A stretch of DNA of 49,980 bases from Dactylosporangium sucinum (GCF_014647515.1 NZ_BMPI01000076.1:1-49980), one strand, 5' to 3'; positions 35,676 through 42,069 are shown, counted from the first letter of the stretch. The notes: generated by a model from the letters alone, not told the origin. Numbers and translations: made by a program.

Positions 35676-36593
35676 TCAGGTGTGCGTCGGGTGCTCGTGG
35701 TCCGCGTGGCCGGCGGGTTCGAGCTGGAACGTGGAGTGGGCGACGTCGAAGTGCCCGGCCAGGCAGTCCTGGAGGGCGTCCAGGAGCTGCGGCGCGTGCC
35801 CGTCGTGGAAGCAGGAGTCGTCGACGACCACGTGCGCGGTGAGGACAGGCAGGCCCGACGTCACGGTGGAGACGTGCAGGTCGTGGACGGCGAGGACGTG
35901 GTCGAGCCCGGTGATGTGGGCCCGGATCCGCGCCAGGTCGATGCCGGGCGGGGCCGCCTCCAGCAGGATGTCGACCGCCTCCTTGAGCAGCCGGACGGCC
36001 CGGGGCGCGATGACCAGCCCGATGAGGATCGACACGATCGCGTCGGCGCGGGTGAAGCCGGTCAGCGCGATGACGCCGGCCGCGACGAGGACGCCGACGG
36101 AGGTGGCGGTGTCGGTGGCGACCTCCAGGAACGCGCCGCGCAGGTTCAGGCTGGCGTTGCGGGCCCGGTAGAGCAGCGCCACCCCGGCGAGGTTGCCGGC
36201 CAGGCCGATGACGCCGAACAGGGCCATGCCGCCCGGCGCGACGTCGGCCTGGTCGAGCAGCAGCCGCCGGATGCCCTCGACGAACACGTACCCGCCGATG
36301 CCGCACAGCAGCAGGCCGTTGACGGCCGCGGCGAGGATCTCCGCCCGGGCCCAGCCGAAGGTCCGCCGTCCCGAGGCGGGGCGGGCGGCCAGCAGGGTCG
36401 CTCCCAGCGCGAGGGCGACGCCGCCGGCGTCGGCGAGCACGTGCCCGGCGTCGGCCAGCAGCGCCAGGCTGCCGGTGAGCAGCGCACCGGCGACCTCGAC
36501 GACGAAGATCACCGCCGACACGCCGAGGACCGCGGCAAGGGTCCGCCGGTGCGCGCCGGTCGCCGTGGTCGCGTGGTCGTGCTGGTGGCTCAT
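35676..36593 (-). CDS. Cation diffusion facilitator (CDF) family metal efflux transporter
   Basis: 305 residues. A His-rich start (MSHQHDHATTATGAHRR) is followed by six membrane helices, with the metal-site acids in LLADAGHVLADAGG (helix 2) and the helix-5 TDTATSVGVLVAAGVIALTG, then a cytoplasmic ferredoxin-like domain (VLAVHDLHVSTVTSGLPVLT). The HxxxD-type site in helices 2 and 5 fits zinc or cadmium export in exchange for protons. A candidate metal-responsive promoter and a broken second CDF gene lie directly upstream. Confidence 0.92.
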   Translation of the reverse strand: MSHQHDHATTATGAHRRTLAAVLGVSAVIFVVEVAGALLTGSLALLADAGHVLADAGGVALALGATLLAARPASGRRTFGWARAEILAAAVNGLLLCGIGGYVFVEGIRRLLLDQADVAPGGMALFGVIGLAGNLAGVALLYRARNASLNLRGAFLEVATDTATSVGVLVAAGVIALTGFTRADAIVSILIGLVIAPRAVRLLKEAVDILLEAAPPGIDLARIRAHITGLDHVLAVHDLHVSTVTSGLPVLTAHVVVDDSCFHDGHAPQLLDALQDCLAGHFDVAHSTFQLEPAGHADHEHPTHT

Positions 36594-36628
36594 CGCCGGT
36601 CACCGAACCCGGCCGCAGGAAGCATGCT

Positions 36629-36650
36629 CATATGCGCACTATACAATATG
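36629..36650. promoter_or_regulatory. AT-rich imperfect palindrome, candidate ArsR/SmtB-type operator and promoter
   Basis: CATATG (36629-36634) and CAATATG (36644-36650) flank GCGCACTATA, and the minus strand offers a TATAGT -10 element (36637-36642) 44 bases ahead of the CDF start at 36593. The island of A/T in this GC-rich region, and its place between a metal exporter and a metal-transporter remnant, suggest an ArsR-family operator. No arsR gene is present beside it now. Confidence 0.5.
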
Positions 36651-36689
36651 TCTGCGGGATAGTTCAGCCGTCCGTGTACCATCCGGTCG

Positions 36690-36970
36690 TGCATCGGCAT
36701 CGGCCTCGACTCGGTCATCGAGGTCGCCTCCGCCGCCGTGGTGGCCTGCCAGTGCTCCGGCCCCGACCACGAGCGCCGCGAGCGCACCGCCCTGCGGATC
36801 ATCGCCGTCTCGTTCTTCGCTGTTCGGCTCGTGGTGGGCCCGACCCGCTCGCCGCGCTGGCCATCGCCGCCGTCGCGGTGCAGGAGGGCCGGGAGGCGTG
36901 GCGCGGCGAGGCCTGCCGCGCCCCCACCGCCGCCGCGGCCTGCACCGACGGCTGCTGCGAGGACCGGTAG
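36690..36970 (+). pseudogene. Broken CDF-like cation transporter
   Basis: Two frames carry pieces of one membrane protein. From about 36690 one frame reads IGIGLDSVIEVASAAVVACQ, then CSGPDHERRERTALRIIAVS and FFAV. Another frame then reads DPLAALAIAAVAVQEGREAW and RGEAC up to CTDGCCEDR and a stop at 36970. In intact relatives, as I remember them, about 100 residues lie between these pieces and about 50 precede them. The start is missing as well. It points to the CDF-like cation transporters that end in a cysteine-rich tail. Confidence 0.8.
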
Positions 36971-36983
36971 GCGACCGGCGGCG

Positions 36984-37340
36984 TCAGACGACGGCGGCCA
37001 GGAGCGTGCCGGTGTACGCCGCGCCGAGCCCGGCGACGACGGAGGCCGTCACGTTGCCCGCCGCGAGGAACCAGGCGCCGGTCTGGGCCAGGCGCAGGGT
37101 CTCGTAGCTGAAGGTGGAGTACGTGGTCAGCGCGCCGCACAAGCCGATGCTGGCGAAGGCGACGAGGGCCGGGTCGGCGGGCAGCGCGGTGAGGAACCCG
37201 AGCAGCAGCGACCCGGAGATGTTGACCATGAGGGTGCCCCACGGGAAGACCGAGTCGTGCCGGGCCTGCACGGCCCGGTCGGTAAGGTACCGCAGCGGGG
37301 CGCCGATCGCGGCGCCGAGCAGGACCAGCAGCAGGGTCAC
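36984..37340 (-). CDS. crcB: Fluoride channel CrcB/FluC, second of a pair
   Basis: 118 residues from GTG 37340, overlapping the stop of the upstream crcB (GTGA). Four membrane helices with the family signatures GAAIGAPLRYLTDR, FPWGTLMVNISGSLLLGFL and GALTTYSTFSYET; the Asn in VNISG and the Phe box FSYE line the fluoride pore. As two different CrcB proteins are made together, a heterodimer with opposite topologies is likely. Confidence 0.93.
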   Translation of the reverse strand: MTLLLVLLGAAIGAPLRYLTDRAVQARHDSVFPWGTLMVNISGSLLLGFLTALPADPALVAFASIGLCGALTTYSTFSYETLRLAQTGAWFLAAGNVTASVVAGLGAAYTGTLLAAVV

Positions 37341-37822
37341 CGGTCGCCTCCCGCCGCTCGCCGGGCCCGCCGCACCAGCCAGGTGGTGGTCCCGGCCCCG
37401 ACCCAGACCGCCAGCATCGCCGAGACGAGGGTGACCGCCAGGTAGAGCAGGCCGAGGCCGGGCCGCCCGGCGGTGGCGGTGCGGTGCGTCTCGACGACGT
37501 AGGTGGAGAACGTCGTGTACCCGCCGAGCACGCCGACGCCGAGGAACGGGCGCAGCAGTCGCTGCCGGGTCGCGACCTCGGTGACGATCACCATGAGCAC
37601 GCCGATGAGCAGGCATCCCGACACGTTGACGACCAGCGTGGCCCACGGGAACTCGCCGGGCGCATGCGGCCAGGCGACACCGAGCCCGTAGCGGGCGGCG
37701 GAGCCGAGCATGCCCCCGGCGGAGATCGCCGCCAGCACCGGCAGCGCGTGCGGGCGCAGCTCGGCGCGCTCGGCGGGAACGTGCAGGTCGACGTCGGAGT
37801 CGATGGGCTGGACGGGGTTCAT
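37337..37822 (-). CDS. crcB: Fluoride channel CrcB/FluC, first of a pair
   Basis: 161 residues from ATG 37822. A soluble N-terminal extension of about 30 residues (VDLHVPAERAELRPHALPV) precedes four helices with GGMLGSAARYGLG, FPWATLVVNVSGCLLIG and GGYTTFSTYVVET. The family normally has no such extension. The AGGAGG that must serve this start lies 12 bases away inside a hairpin, which may regulate it. Confidence 0.92.
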   Translation of the reverse strand: MNPVQPIDSDVDLHVPAERAELRPHALPVLAAISAGGMLGSAARYGLGVAWPHAPGEFPWATLVVNVSGCLLIGVLMVIVTEVATRQRLLRPFLGVGVLGGYTTFSTYVVETHRTATAGRPGLGLLYLAVTLVSAMLAVWVGAGTTTWLVRRARRAAGGDR

Positions 37823-37830
37823 GCGCGGGC

Positions 37831-37870
37831 GGTCCCTCCTGCAGGCACGCGGCAGCTGTCTGCAGGGACC
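37831..37870 (-). promoter_or_regulatory. Leader hairpin enclosing the crcB ribosome-binding site
   Basis: Read on the minus strand, GGTCCCT pairs with AGGGACC (7 bp) and the next GCAG with CTGC (4 bp), leaving AGG bulged on the 3' side. AGGAGG of the crcB ribosome site is part of that 3' arm. The structure begins nine bases before the ATG. A switch that hides the ribosome site is plausible; the fluoride riboswitch core could not be recognised by eye. Confidence 0.4.
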
Positions 37871-37985
37871 GTTGGCATCGTCGCGGTTCACCCGGCACGG
37901 GTCGGCGGGCCCCACCGCCGGCCACGGCTCGCGCTGAGCGGCCACGGCACCGCCAGCATACCGCCTGCCGCTGCGCGCCGCGGGG

Positions 37986-38016
37986 TTGCATCCGGTACCC
38001 CGGTACAGGCTTACCG
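37986..38016 (+). promoter_or_regulatory. MerR-type promoter with 19-bp spacer
   Basis: TTGCAT (37986-37991) and TTACCG (38011-38016) are separated by exactly 19 bases that contain the near-palindrome CCGGTACCCCGGTACAGG (37992-38009). An overlong spacer with a GTAC-centred dyad is the mark of promoters twisted open by MerR-family activators. It lies 53 bases before the first of two cysteine-containing genes. No merR gene is in the window. Confidence 0.65.
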
Positions 38017-38068
38017 TCGGGGAGCAGCGCCGCACCGGCGCCTGTCCTGCCAGTTCAAGGAGCCTGTG

Positions 38069-38464
38069 ATGGCGTTCGACGTCCCTGACGCGTGCACCCT
38101 GCCGACCGCGGAACAGCCGCTGCGGCTGGCCGAGTTCGACGCACTGTTCGCCACCGCCGTCCGCGCGGTGACCACGGTGAGCCCGACCCACGCCCGGATG
38201 CGCCTGACCGGCGCGGCCGGGCTCGAGGCCGCCGTGCGCGACCTGGCCGCCCGCGAGACGCAGTGCTGCTCGTTCTTCACCTTCACCGTCACGCCGCAGC
38301 CGGCGACCGGCACCGGCGGCGAGGCGCTCGTCCTGGACGTCGAGGTCCCGGCCGCCCACACCGACGTGCTCGCCTCCCTCGCCGGCCGGGCGAGCGCGGT
38401 CGCCGGCCGGGCGAGCGCGATCGCCGGCCGGGCGAGCGCGATCGCCGCCGGTACGGCCTCGTGA
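38069..38464 (+). CDS. Cys-pair protein of unknown function in the MerR-type operon
   Basis: 131 residues from ATG 38069 (GTG directly before it). It starts MAFDVPDACTLPTAEQPLRL, and the core has DLAARETQCCSFFTFTV, a vicinal cysteine pair before a beta strand, seen in small proteins near heavy-metal genes of actinomycetes. The C-terminus is a run of three ASAVAGR/ASAIAGR-like heptads made by a 21-bp tandem repeat, which relatives seem to lack. It overlaps the next gene by GTGA. A metal- or thiol-handling role is inferred from the cysteines and promoter only. Confidence 0.7.
   Translation: MAFDVPDACTLPTAEQPLRLAEFDALFATAVRAVTTVSPTHARMRLTGAAGLEAAVRDLAARETQCCSFFTFTVTPQPATGTGGEALVLDVEVPAAHTDVLASLAGRASAVAGRASAIAGRASAIAAGTAS
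38381..38443 (+). repeat. Three tandem 21-bp units inside a coding region
   Basis: The unit GCCGGCCGGGCGAGCGCGNT plus C occurs at 38381, 38402 and 38423, differing only at one G/A position. It keeps the frame and encodes AGRASAV/I-like heptads at the end of the Cys-pair protein. Such an array can change copy number by slippage. Confidence 0.9.
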
Positions 38465-38787
38465 CCGCCGGCGACACGGACCGGGCCCACGTGCGGCTGC
38501 CCCTGCAGCCGCCGCCGGTGGACAACGCGCCGCCGACGCGCAGCAAGGTCAGCGGCGTGCTCGCCGCCGTCGCCTGCGCCGCCTGCTGCGCTCTGCCCCT
38601 GCTCATCGCGGCCGGGGTGCTCACCACCGCCGGCGCGGCGGTCCTGGAGAAGACCCTCCTCGCCGTCGCCGCCGGGCTGGGCGTCGCGGCGCTGGGCATG
38701 TGGTGGCTGCACCGGCGCCGCAGCGCCCGGCACGCCGCCGCGGCCGGCGCCACCTGCGGCTGCGGCGGCGGAGGGTGCGGCTGCTGA
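38461..38787 (+). CDS. MerT-like two-helix membrane protein with cysteine-rich tail
   Basis: 108 residues from GTG 38461, coupled to the gene before it. Helix 1 holds a cysteine cluster (AAVACAACCALPLLIAAG), comparable to the CC pair in helix 1 of MerT and related mercuric transporters. Helix 2 is VLEKTLLAVAAGLGVAALGM. The cytoplasmic end is CGCGGGGCGC, a likely soft-metal binding tail. Import or relay of Hg(II) or a similar thiophilic metal is the best guess. No mercuric reductase is seen here. Confidence 0.7.
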   Translation: MTAGDTDRAHVRLPLQPPPVDNAPPTRSKVSGVLAAVACAACCALPLLIAAGVLTTAGAAVLEKTLLAVAAGLGVAALGMWWLHRRRSARHAAAAGATCGCGGGGCGC

Positions 38788-38840
38788 ACACCGCCGGCGG
38801 TGCGGCCCCCGCAACGGCCGCACCGCCGCGGTGTGCTGCG

Positions 38841-39188
38841 ATGACGACCATGACGATCATCCGGTCCATCGCCCTGTTCGTTCTCGCCGCCCTCGCCGAG
38901 ATCGGCGGGGCCTGGCTCATCTGGCAGGGCGTGCGCGAGCACAAGGGCCTGCTGTGGATCGGCGCCGGCGTCGCCGCCCTCGGCGCCTACGGCTTCGTCG
39001 CGACCCTCCAGCCCGACGCCAACTTCGGCCGCATCCTGGCCGCCTACGGCGGCGTCTTCGTCGCCGGCTCCCTCGCCTGGGCCATGGTGGTCGACCGGTT
39101 CCGCCCCGACCGCTACGACGTCATCGGCGCCGTCGTCTGCCTCGTCGGCGTCGCCGTCATCATGTACGCGCCGCGCGCCGGCTCCTGA
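38841..39188 (+). CDS. YnfA family small membrane protein
   Basis: 115 residues from ATG 38841; ATG 38850 is an alternative and neither has a clear ribosome site. Four helices with LAALAEIGGAWLIWQGVREH, GAYGFVATLQPDANFGRILA, AAYGGVFVAGSLAWAMVVD and DVIGAVVCLVGVAVIMYAP, the complete YnfA pattern related to small multidrug-resistance proteins. It may export cations or drugs. It follows the MerR-type operon by 53 bases and could be its last gene. Confidence 0.9.
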   Translation: MTTMTIIRSIALFVLAALAEIGGAWLIWQGVREHKGLLWIGAGVAALGAYGFVATLQPDANFGRILAAYGGVFVAGSLAWAMVVDRFRPDRYDVIGAVVCLVGVAVIMYAPRAGS

Positions 39189-39193
39189 GCAAC

Positions 39194-39207
39194 AGGCCCT
39201 TCGTCCC
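39194..39207 (+). promoter_or_regulatory. DevR/DosR-like box in front of an Hsp20 remnant
   Basis: AGGCCCTTCGTCCC fits the island-wide box at 12 of the 14 positions and begins six bases after the ynfA stop. The only gene piece it could serve is the Hsp20-like remnant starting 50 bases downstream. Confidence 0.5.
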
Positions 39208-39256
39208 GCGGCGACGGGCCGGACTCCCGTCGTCCCGCCGGCCGGCCAGGAGCCAG

Positions 39257-39382
39257 ATGAACGGGATCACCGCCGGATACACCGCCGGCATCCTGGAGAT
39301 CCGGGTGCCGCTGACCGGTCGGGCCGAGCCCGGACCGGAGATCCCGATCACCGTCGCCGGCAAGGCCGCCAGGAAGCAGTGA
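39257..39382 (+). pseudogene. C-terminal remnant of an Hsp20/alpha-crystallin protein
   Basis: 41 codons from ATG 39257. ITAGYTAGILEIRVPL corresponds to the conserved A-x-Y-x-N-G-V-L-x-[IV]-x-[IV]-P strand at the end of the alpha-crystallin domain, and ITVAGKAARKQ to the usual basic tail. The first 100 or so residues of the domain are missing. A modest AGGAG stands before the ATG, so a short product may still be made. Hsp20 (HspX) is a core dormancy-regulon gene in mycobacteria, which fits the box upstream. Confidence 0.65.
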
Positions 39383-39385
39383 AGC

Positions 39386-39416
39386 GCGGGTCCCGGGGGC
39401 AGCCCCGGGGACCCGC
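39386..39416. terminator. Bidirectional terminator hairpin
   Basis: GCGGGTCCCGGGGG and CCCCGGGGACCCGC form a 13-bp stem with one bulge around a short loop, between the Hsp20 remnant (+) and the CBS-BON gene (-). It is the strongest stem seen in the window's intergenic DNA apart from 42034-42061. Confidence 0.65.
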
Positions 39417-39428
39417 CCGCGCATCGGT

Positions 39429-40055
39429 TCACCCGCAGCGCCGCCGCGGTCTCGTGTCGTCGACCGACCAGTCCAGCTCGTCGGCGACCCGCAGGACGCC
39501 CTCGACGGCCCGCGTGCGGGCGGCCAGCCGGACGGCCGTGGCCCGCCGGTCGACGCTGCCGCGCAGCGTGACCGCCCCGTCGTGCACCTCGACCGAGATC
39601 CGCGCCGGGTCGACGCCGTAGGTGGGCAGCACCACCCCGTCCAGGACGTCGCGTGCGATCGCGTCGTCGCCGCGCAGCGTCCGGCGGACCAGGTCGCCGC
39701 GGGTGATGATGCCGACCAGCCGGCCCGACGCGTCGTCGACCACCGGCAGTCGCTTCACCCGGTGGTGGGACATGAGCCGCGCCGCGACGCCGACCGGCGC
39801 CTCCGGGCCGACGGTGACGGCCGGCGCCGTCATCAGCTCGGCGGCCCGGCTGGACTCCAGGGACGTGCCGTCGCCGATCGCCGGCAGCAGGTCCGCCTCC
39901 GACACCACGCCGATCACCCGGTCGGCGTCGTCGACGACGGGCATGCCGCTCGCCCCGTAGTCGGTGAGCACGTCGATGATGTTGCGGGCCCGGCAGTCCG
40001 CGGTCACCACGACCACCGCCTGGGTCATCACTTCACGCACCTGTACCTCGTGCAT
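39429..40055 (-). CDS. Two CBS domains plus BON domain protein
   Basis: 208 residues from ATG 40055 with GGGGGAGG ahead of it. CBS 1 (VREVMTQAVVVVTADCRARN; GMPVVDDADRVIGVVSEADL) and CBS 2 (MTAPAVTVGPEAPVGVAARL; RLPVVDDASGRLVGIITRGD) form a Bateman pair for adenosine nucleotides. Residues 140-205 are a BON domain (ISVEVHDGAVTLRGSVDRRA). The N-terminal pair resembles Hrp1 of the mycobacterial dormancy regulon. It follows the 95-residue membrane gene by 20 bases, so both should use the palindromic box at 40449. Confidence 0.92.
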   Translation of the reverse strand: MHEVQVREVMTQAVVVVTADCRARNIIDVLTDYGASGMPVVDDADRVIGVVSEADLLPAIGDGTSLESSRAAELMTAPAVTVGPEAPVGVAARLMSHHRVKRLPVVDDASGRLVGIITRGDLVRRTLRGDDAIARDVLDGVVLPTYGVDPARISVEVHDGAVTLRGSVDRRATAVRLAARTRAVEGVLRVADELDWSVDDTRPRRRCG

Positions 40056-40075
40056 CGCGCGCCTCCCCCGCTCGT

Positions 40076-40363
40076 TCACGCCTTGGGCACCGCGAGCGGG
40101 TGCTCGACGTCGTCCTGGGCCGCCATCGCGGCCATCGTCGCCCGGTACCGGTCGCGGGTCAGCCGGCCCGCGACGAGGTCGTGAGCGGCCTCGGTCTCGA
40201 TCCGGGCCCGGCGCCGGTCGCCGGCGCTCGCCAGCCACACGGCGAGCCGGGGACGGTACCGGTCGTCGGCCGGTCCGCGGGCGCGGATCGCCGCGACGTG
40301 CATGGCGATGAGGATGCCGTACACCGCCGCGATGGCACCCGCGAAGATCATCGTCGCCGCCAT
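40076..40363 (-). CDS. Single-helix membrane protein of unknown function, 95 residues
   Basis: ATG 40363 is preceded by GGGGGAGGAG at six bases. One N-terminal helix (MIFAGAIAAVYGILIAMHVA) is followed by a charged cytoplasmic part (DDRYRPRLAVWLASAGDRRR, then ARIETEAAHDLVAGRLTRDR). The second half resembles the short helical SHOCT-like hairpins but no family is certain. It is upstream of, and probably co-transcribed with, the CBS-BON gene. Confidence 0.7.
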   Translation of the reverse strand: MAATMIFAGAIAAVYGILIAMHVAAIRARGPADDRYRPRLAVWLASAGDRRRARIETEAAHDLVAGRLTRDRYRATMAAMAAQDDVEHPLAVPKA

Positions 40364-40448
40364 GATGCGCTCCTCCCCCGATCCTGCTCCGGCCTCAGCC
40401 TCGCCCGCCACGCGTACCCCGGCCAGTGCGCACGGTCCCGTGCACAGC

Positions 40449-40462
40449 GGGCCGATCGGCCC
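40449..40462. promoter_or_regulatory. Perfectly palindromic DevR/DosR-like box
   Basis: GGGCCGATCGGCCC is fully symmetric and lies between divergent starts: 86 bases from the reverse membrane protein gene (40363) and 57 bases from the forward 48-residue gene (40520). One site could serve both directions. Confidence 0.6.
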
Positions 40463-40519
40463 TGACGGCGTGGCGGCCGGACGCCACAGACTGGGGCCGG
40501 TGCCACGGAAGGAGGAGCC

Positions 40520-40666
40520 ATGAGCCGCGACAACCTGCGCTCGGCCCTGCTCGGGATCGGGATCGCCGCCGTCGGCGTCGTGATGAGCGACGCGCTCGCC
40601 CGGATGACCGCCCGGGCGCTGCGCGAACCGCCCGCGCGGCGCCGCCCCGCCGCCGGCGCGTCATGA
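40520..40666 (+). CDS. Small single-helix membrane protein, 48 residues
   Basis: GGAGGAG three bases before the ATG at 40520 makes this start nearly certain to be used. The product (RSALLGIGIAAVGVVMSDAL, then an Arg-rich tail with EPPARRRPAAG) has one membrane helix and a basic cytoplasmic end. No family is recognised. It belongs to the set of tiny genes controlled by the palindromic box. The 86 bases after it (AAGCGGCCGCCC-type repeats) hold no gene. Confidence 0.6.
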   Translation: MSRDNLRSALLGIGIAAVGVVMSDALARMTARALREPPARRRPAAGAS

Positions 40667-40752
40667 ACGGCGCGGCAGTCCGCGACTGAAGCGGCCGCCC
40701 ATCCCAAGCGGCCGCCCGCCCCAAGCGGCCGCCCGTCCACAGCGGCGCTCGT

Positions 40753-40956
40753 CTACAACAGCGCCTCGTCCAGCATCGCCCGCACCAGCCCGGCGGCCTG
40801 CCGCTGGGCCGGTGTGCCGTCCTCGCACAGCAGCCGGATCGCGGCGGCGAGCGCCTCGGCGCGCCGCTCGGCCCGGCACATCCGCAGGGCCAGGTCAGCG
40901 GTGTCGGTGCTCGGCCGCCGCGGCACCACGGTCGTCGTCAGCGTCTGCGTGGTCAT
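40753..40956 (-). CDS. Small helical soluble protein, 67 residues
   Basis: ATG 40956 follows GGGAGGTGGGGG at a good distance. After TTQTLTTTVVPRRP the product is a helical pair with LALRMCRAERRAEALAAAIR and AQRQAAGLVRAMLDEALL. No family is recognised. Three boxes lie 73-126 bases upstream, between it and the divergent USP gene, so it probably belongs to the same regulon. Confidence 0.6.
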   Translation of the reverse strand: MTTQTLTTTVVPRRPSTDTADLALRMCRAERRAEALAAAIRLLCEDGTPAQRQAAGLVRAMLDEALL

Positions 40957-41028
40957 GGCCCCCACCTCCCGGATTTCTCGGTCATTCCCGACATGTCAAC
41001 CGTGCCGCCCGGGTCCCGCCGGCGGACA

Positions 41029-41082
41029 GCGCCGAACGGCCCGTGCGCCCGGACGAACGGCCCGGGTGAGGCGAACGACCCC
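41029..41082. promoter_or_regulatory. Three phased DevR/DosR-like boxes
   Basis: GCGCCGAACGGCCC (41029-41042), CGGACGAACGGCCC (41050-41063) and AGGCGAACGACCCC (41069-41082) follow one another with centres 21 and 19 bases apart, about two helical turns each. They lie between the reverse 67-residue gene (40956) and the forward USP gene (41163). The phasing supports cooperative binding by a dimeric regulator. Confidence 0.7.
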
Positions 41083-41162
41083 CCGCGGCCGGCCCAAAGC
41101 CCCTGCCGGACGGACATCGACGGCTCGACGCTGAGGGTGGAGGCATCGAGAGGGGAGCAACG

Positions 41163-42020
41163 ATGGAGACCCAACGGATCGTCGTCGGCTACGACGGGTC
41201 GGTCGAGGCGCGGGACGCGGTCGACTGGGCCGCGGACGAGGCGGCCCGGACCGGGGCGCCGCTGCGCATCGTGTACGCGTACCAGCTGGCCTGGCCCGCC
41301 GCCGCCATGTACGGCCAGGTGACCGAGGTGCTGGCGACGGAGGCCGAGGAGCGCGGCGACCACACCGTCCGCGACATCGTCGAGCACGTGCGCCGCCGCC
41401 GGCCCACCGTCGAGGTCACGGGCTCGGCGGTGCACGCGGAACCCGCGCCGCTGCTGCTCGGCCAGGCCGCGGGCACGCGCCTGCTCGTGGTGGGCAACCG
41501 CGGCGGCGGGGGCATGACCAACCTGCTGCTCGGCTCGATCAGCCAGCAGGTCGCCACCCACGCGCGAACCCCCGTCGCCGTCGTCCGCGGGCGGGCCGGC
41601 ACGACGGACGGTCCGGTCGTGGTCGGCGTCGACGGGTCCGGGTCGACGGACGCGGCGCTTGCGCTCGCGTTCGAGGCGGCCGTCGCCCGCGGCGCCGAGG
41701 TGATCGCCGTCCGCGCGTACAGCCCGCCGAGCCCGGCCGTCGTGCCGCTCAGCGCCGTCGAGGCGGACGAGCGCGCCGCGCTGGAGGCGTCGCTGGCGGG
41801 CTGGGCGGAGAAGTACCCGGGCACCAGGCTGACGGCGCTGCTCGCGGTCGGCCGGGCGGCCCGGGTGCTCGTCGGGATGTCGCACACCGCGCAGCTCGTG
41901 GTCGTCGGCAGCCGCGGTCACGGCGGCTTCACCGGCCTGCTGCTCGGCTCGGTCGGGCAGCAGCTGATGCACCACGCCGAGTGCCCGATCCTGATCGCCC
42001 ACCGGCCGGACGACCACTGA
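41163..42020 (+). CDS. Tandem-domain universal stress protein
   Basis: 285 residues, two UspA domains. Signatures: IVVGYDGSVEARDAVDWAAD with VVGNRGGGGMTNLLLGSISQ in domain 1, and VVVGVDGSGSTDAALALAFE with VVGSRGHGGFTGLLLGSVGQ in domain 2; both ATP loops are intact. It is more distant from the next two USPs than they are from each other. It is followed by a strong hairpin and has three boxes upstream. Confidence 0.93.
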   Translation: METQRIVVGYDGSVEARDAVDWAADEAARTGAPLRIVYAYQLAWPAAAMYGQVTEVLATEAEERGDHTVRDIVEHVRRRRPTVEVTGSAVHAEPAPLLLGQAAGTRLLVVGNRGGGGMTNLLLGSISQQVATHARTPVAVVRGRAGTTDGPVVVGVDGSGSTDAALALAFEAAVARGAEVIAVRAYSPPSPAVVPLSAVEADERAALEASLAGWAEKYPGTRLTALLAVGRAARVLVGMSHTAQLVVVGSRGHGGFTGLLLGSVGQQLMHHAECPILIAHRPDDH

Positions 42021-42033
42021 CGGCCACCGATCG

Positions 42034-42061
42034 GGGCCCGTGCGGCATGCCGCACGGGCCC
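42034..42061. terminator. Perfect 28-base palindrome after the USP gene
   Basis: GGGCCCGTGCGGCA and TGCCGCACGGGCCC are perfect arms without a loop base, 13 bases after the USP stop. It should end transcription of that gene. The last six bases are shared with the next DevR-like box, so terminator and operator overlap. Confidence 0.6.
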
Positions 42062-42069
42062 TTCGACCC
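42056..42069 (+). promoter_or_regulatory. DevR/DosR-like box upstream of the second forward USP gene
   Basis: GGGCCCTTCGACCC lies 78 bases before the USP start at 42147 and overlaps the right arm of the preceding hairpin. The equivalent place before the next USP copy (43076-43089) reads GGGCCTGTCGCCGG and has lost the right half-site. Confidence 0.6.

Noticed and set aside
37865..37878. GGGACCGTTGGCAT as another DevR-like box before crcB
   Set aside because: Only the left half-site is good and it is part of the hairpin arm. Fluoride channels are not expected in such a regulon.
37823..38000. Fluoride riboswitch before crcB
   Set aside because: The conserved core could not be matched by eye; only the ribosome-site hairpin is reported. 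A covariance search would decide.
40663..40689. Eight-codon frame overlapping the end of the 48-residue gene
   Set aside because: Too short to judge, with no ribosome site of its own and no reason beyond the ATGA overlap.
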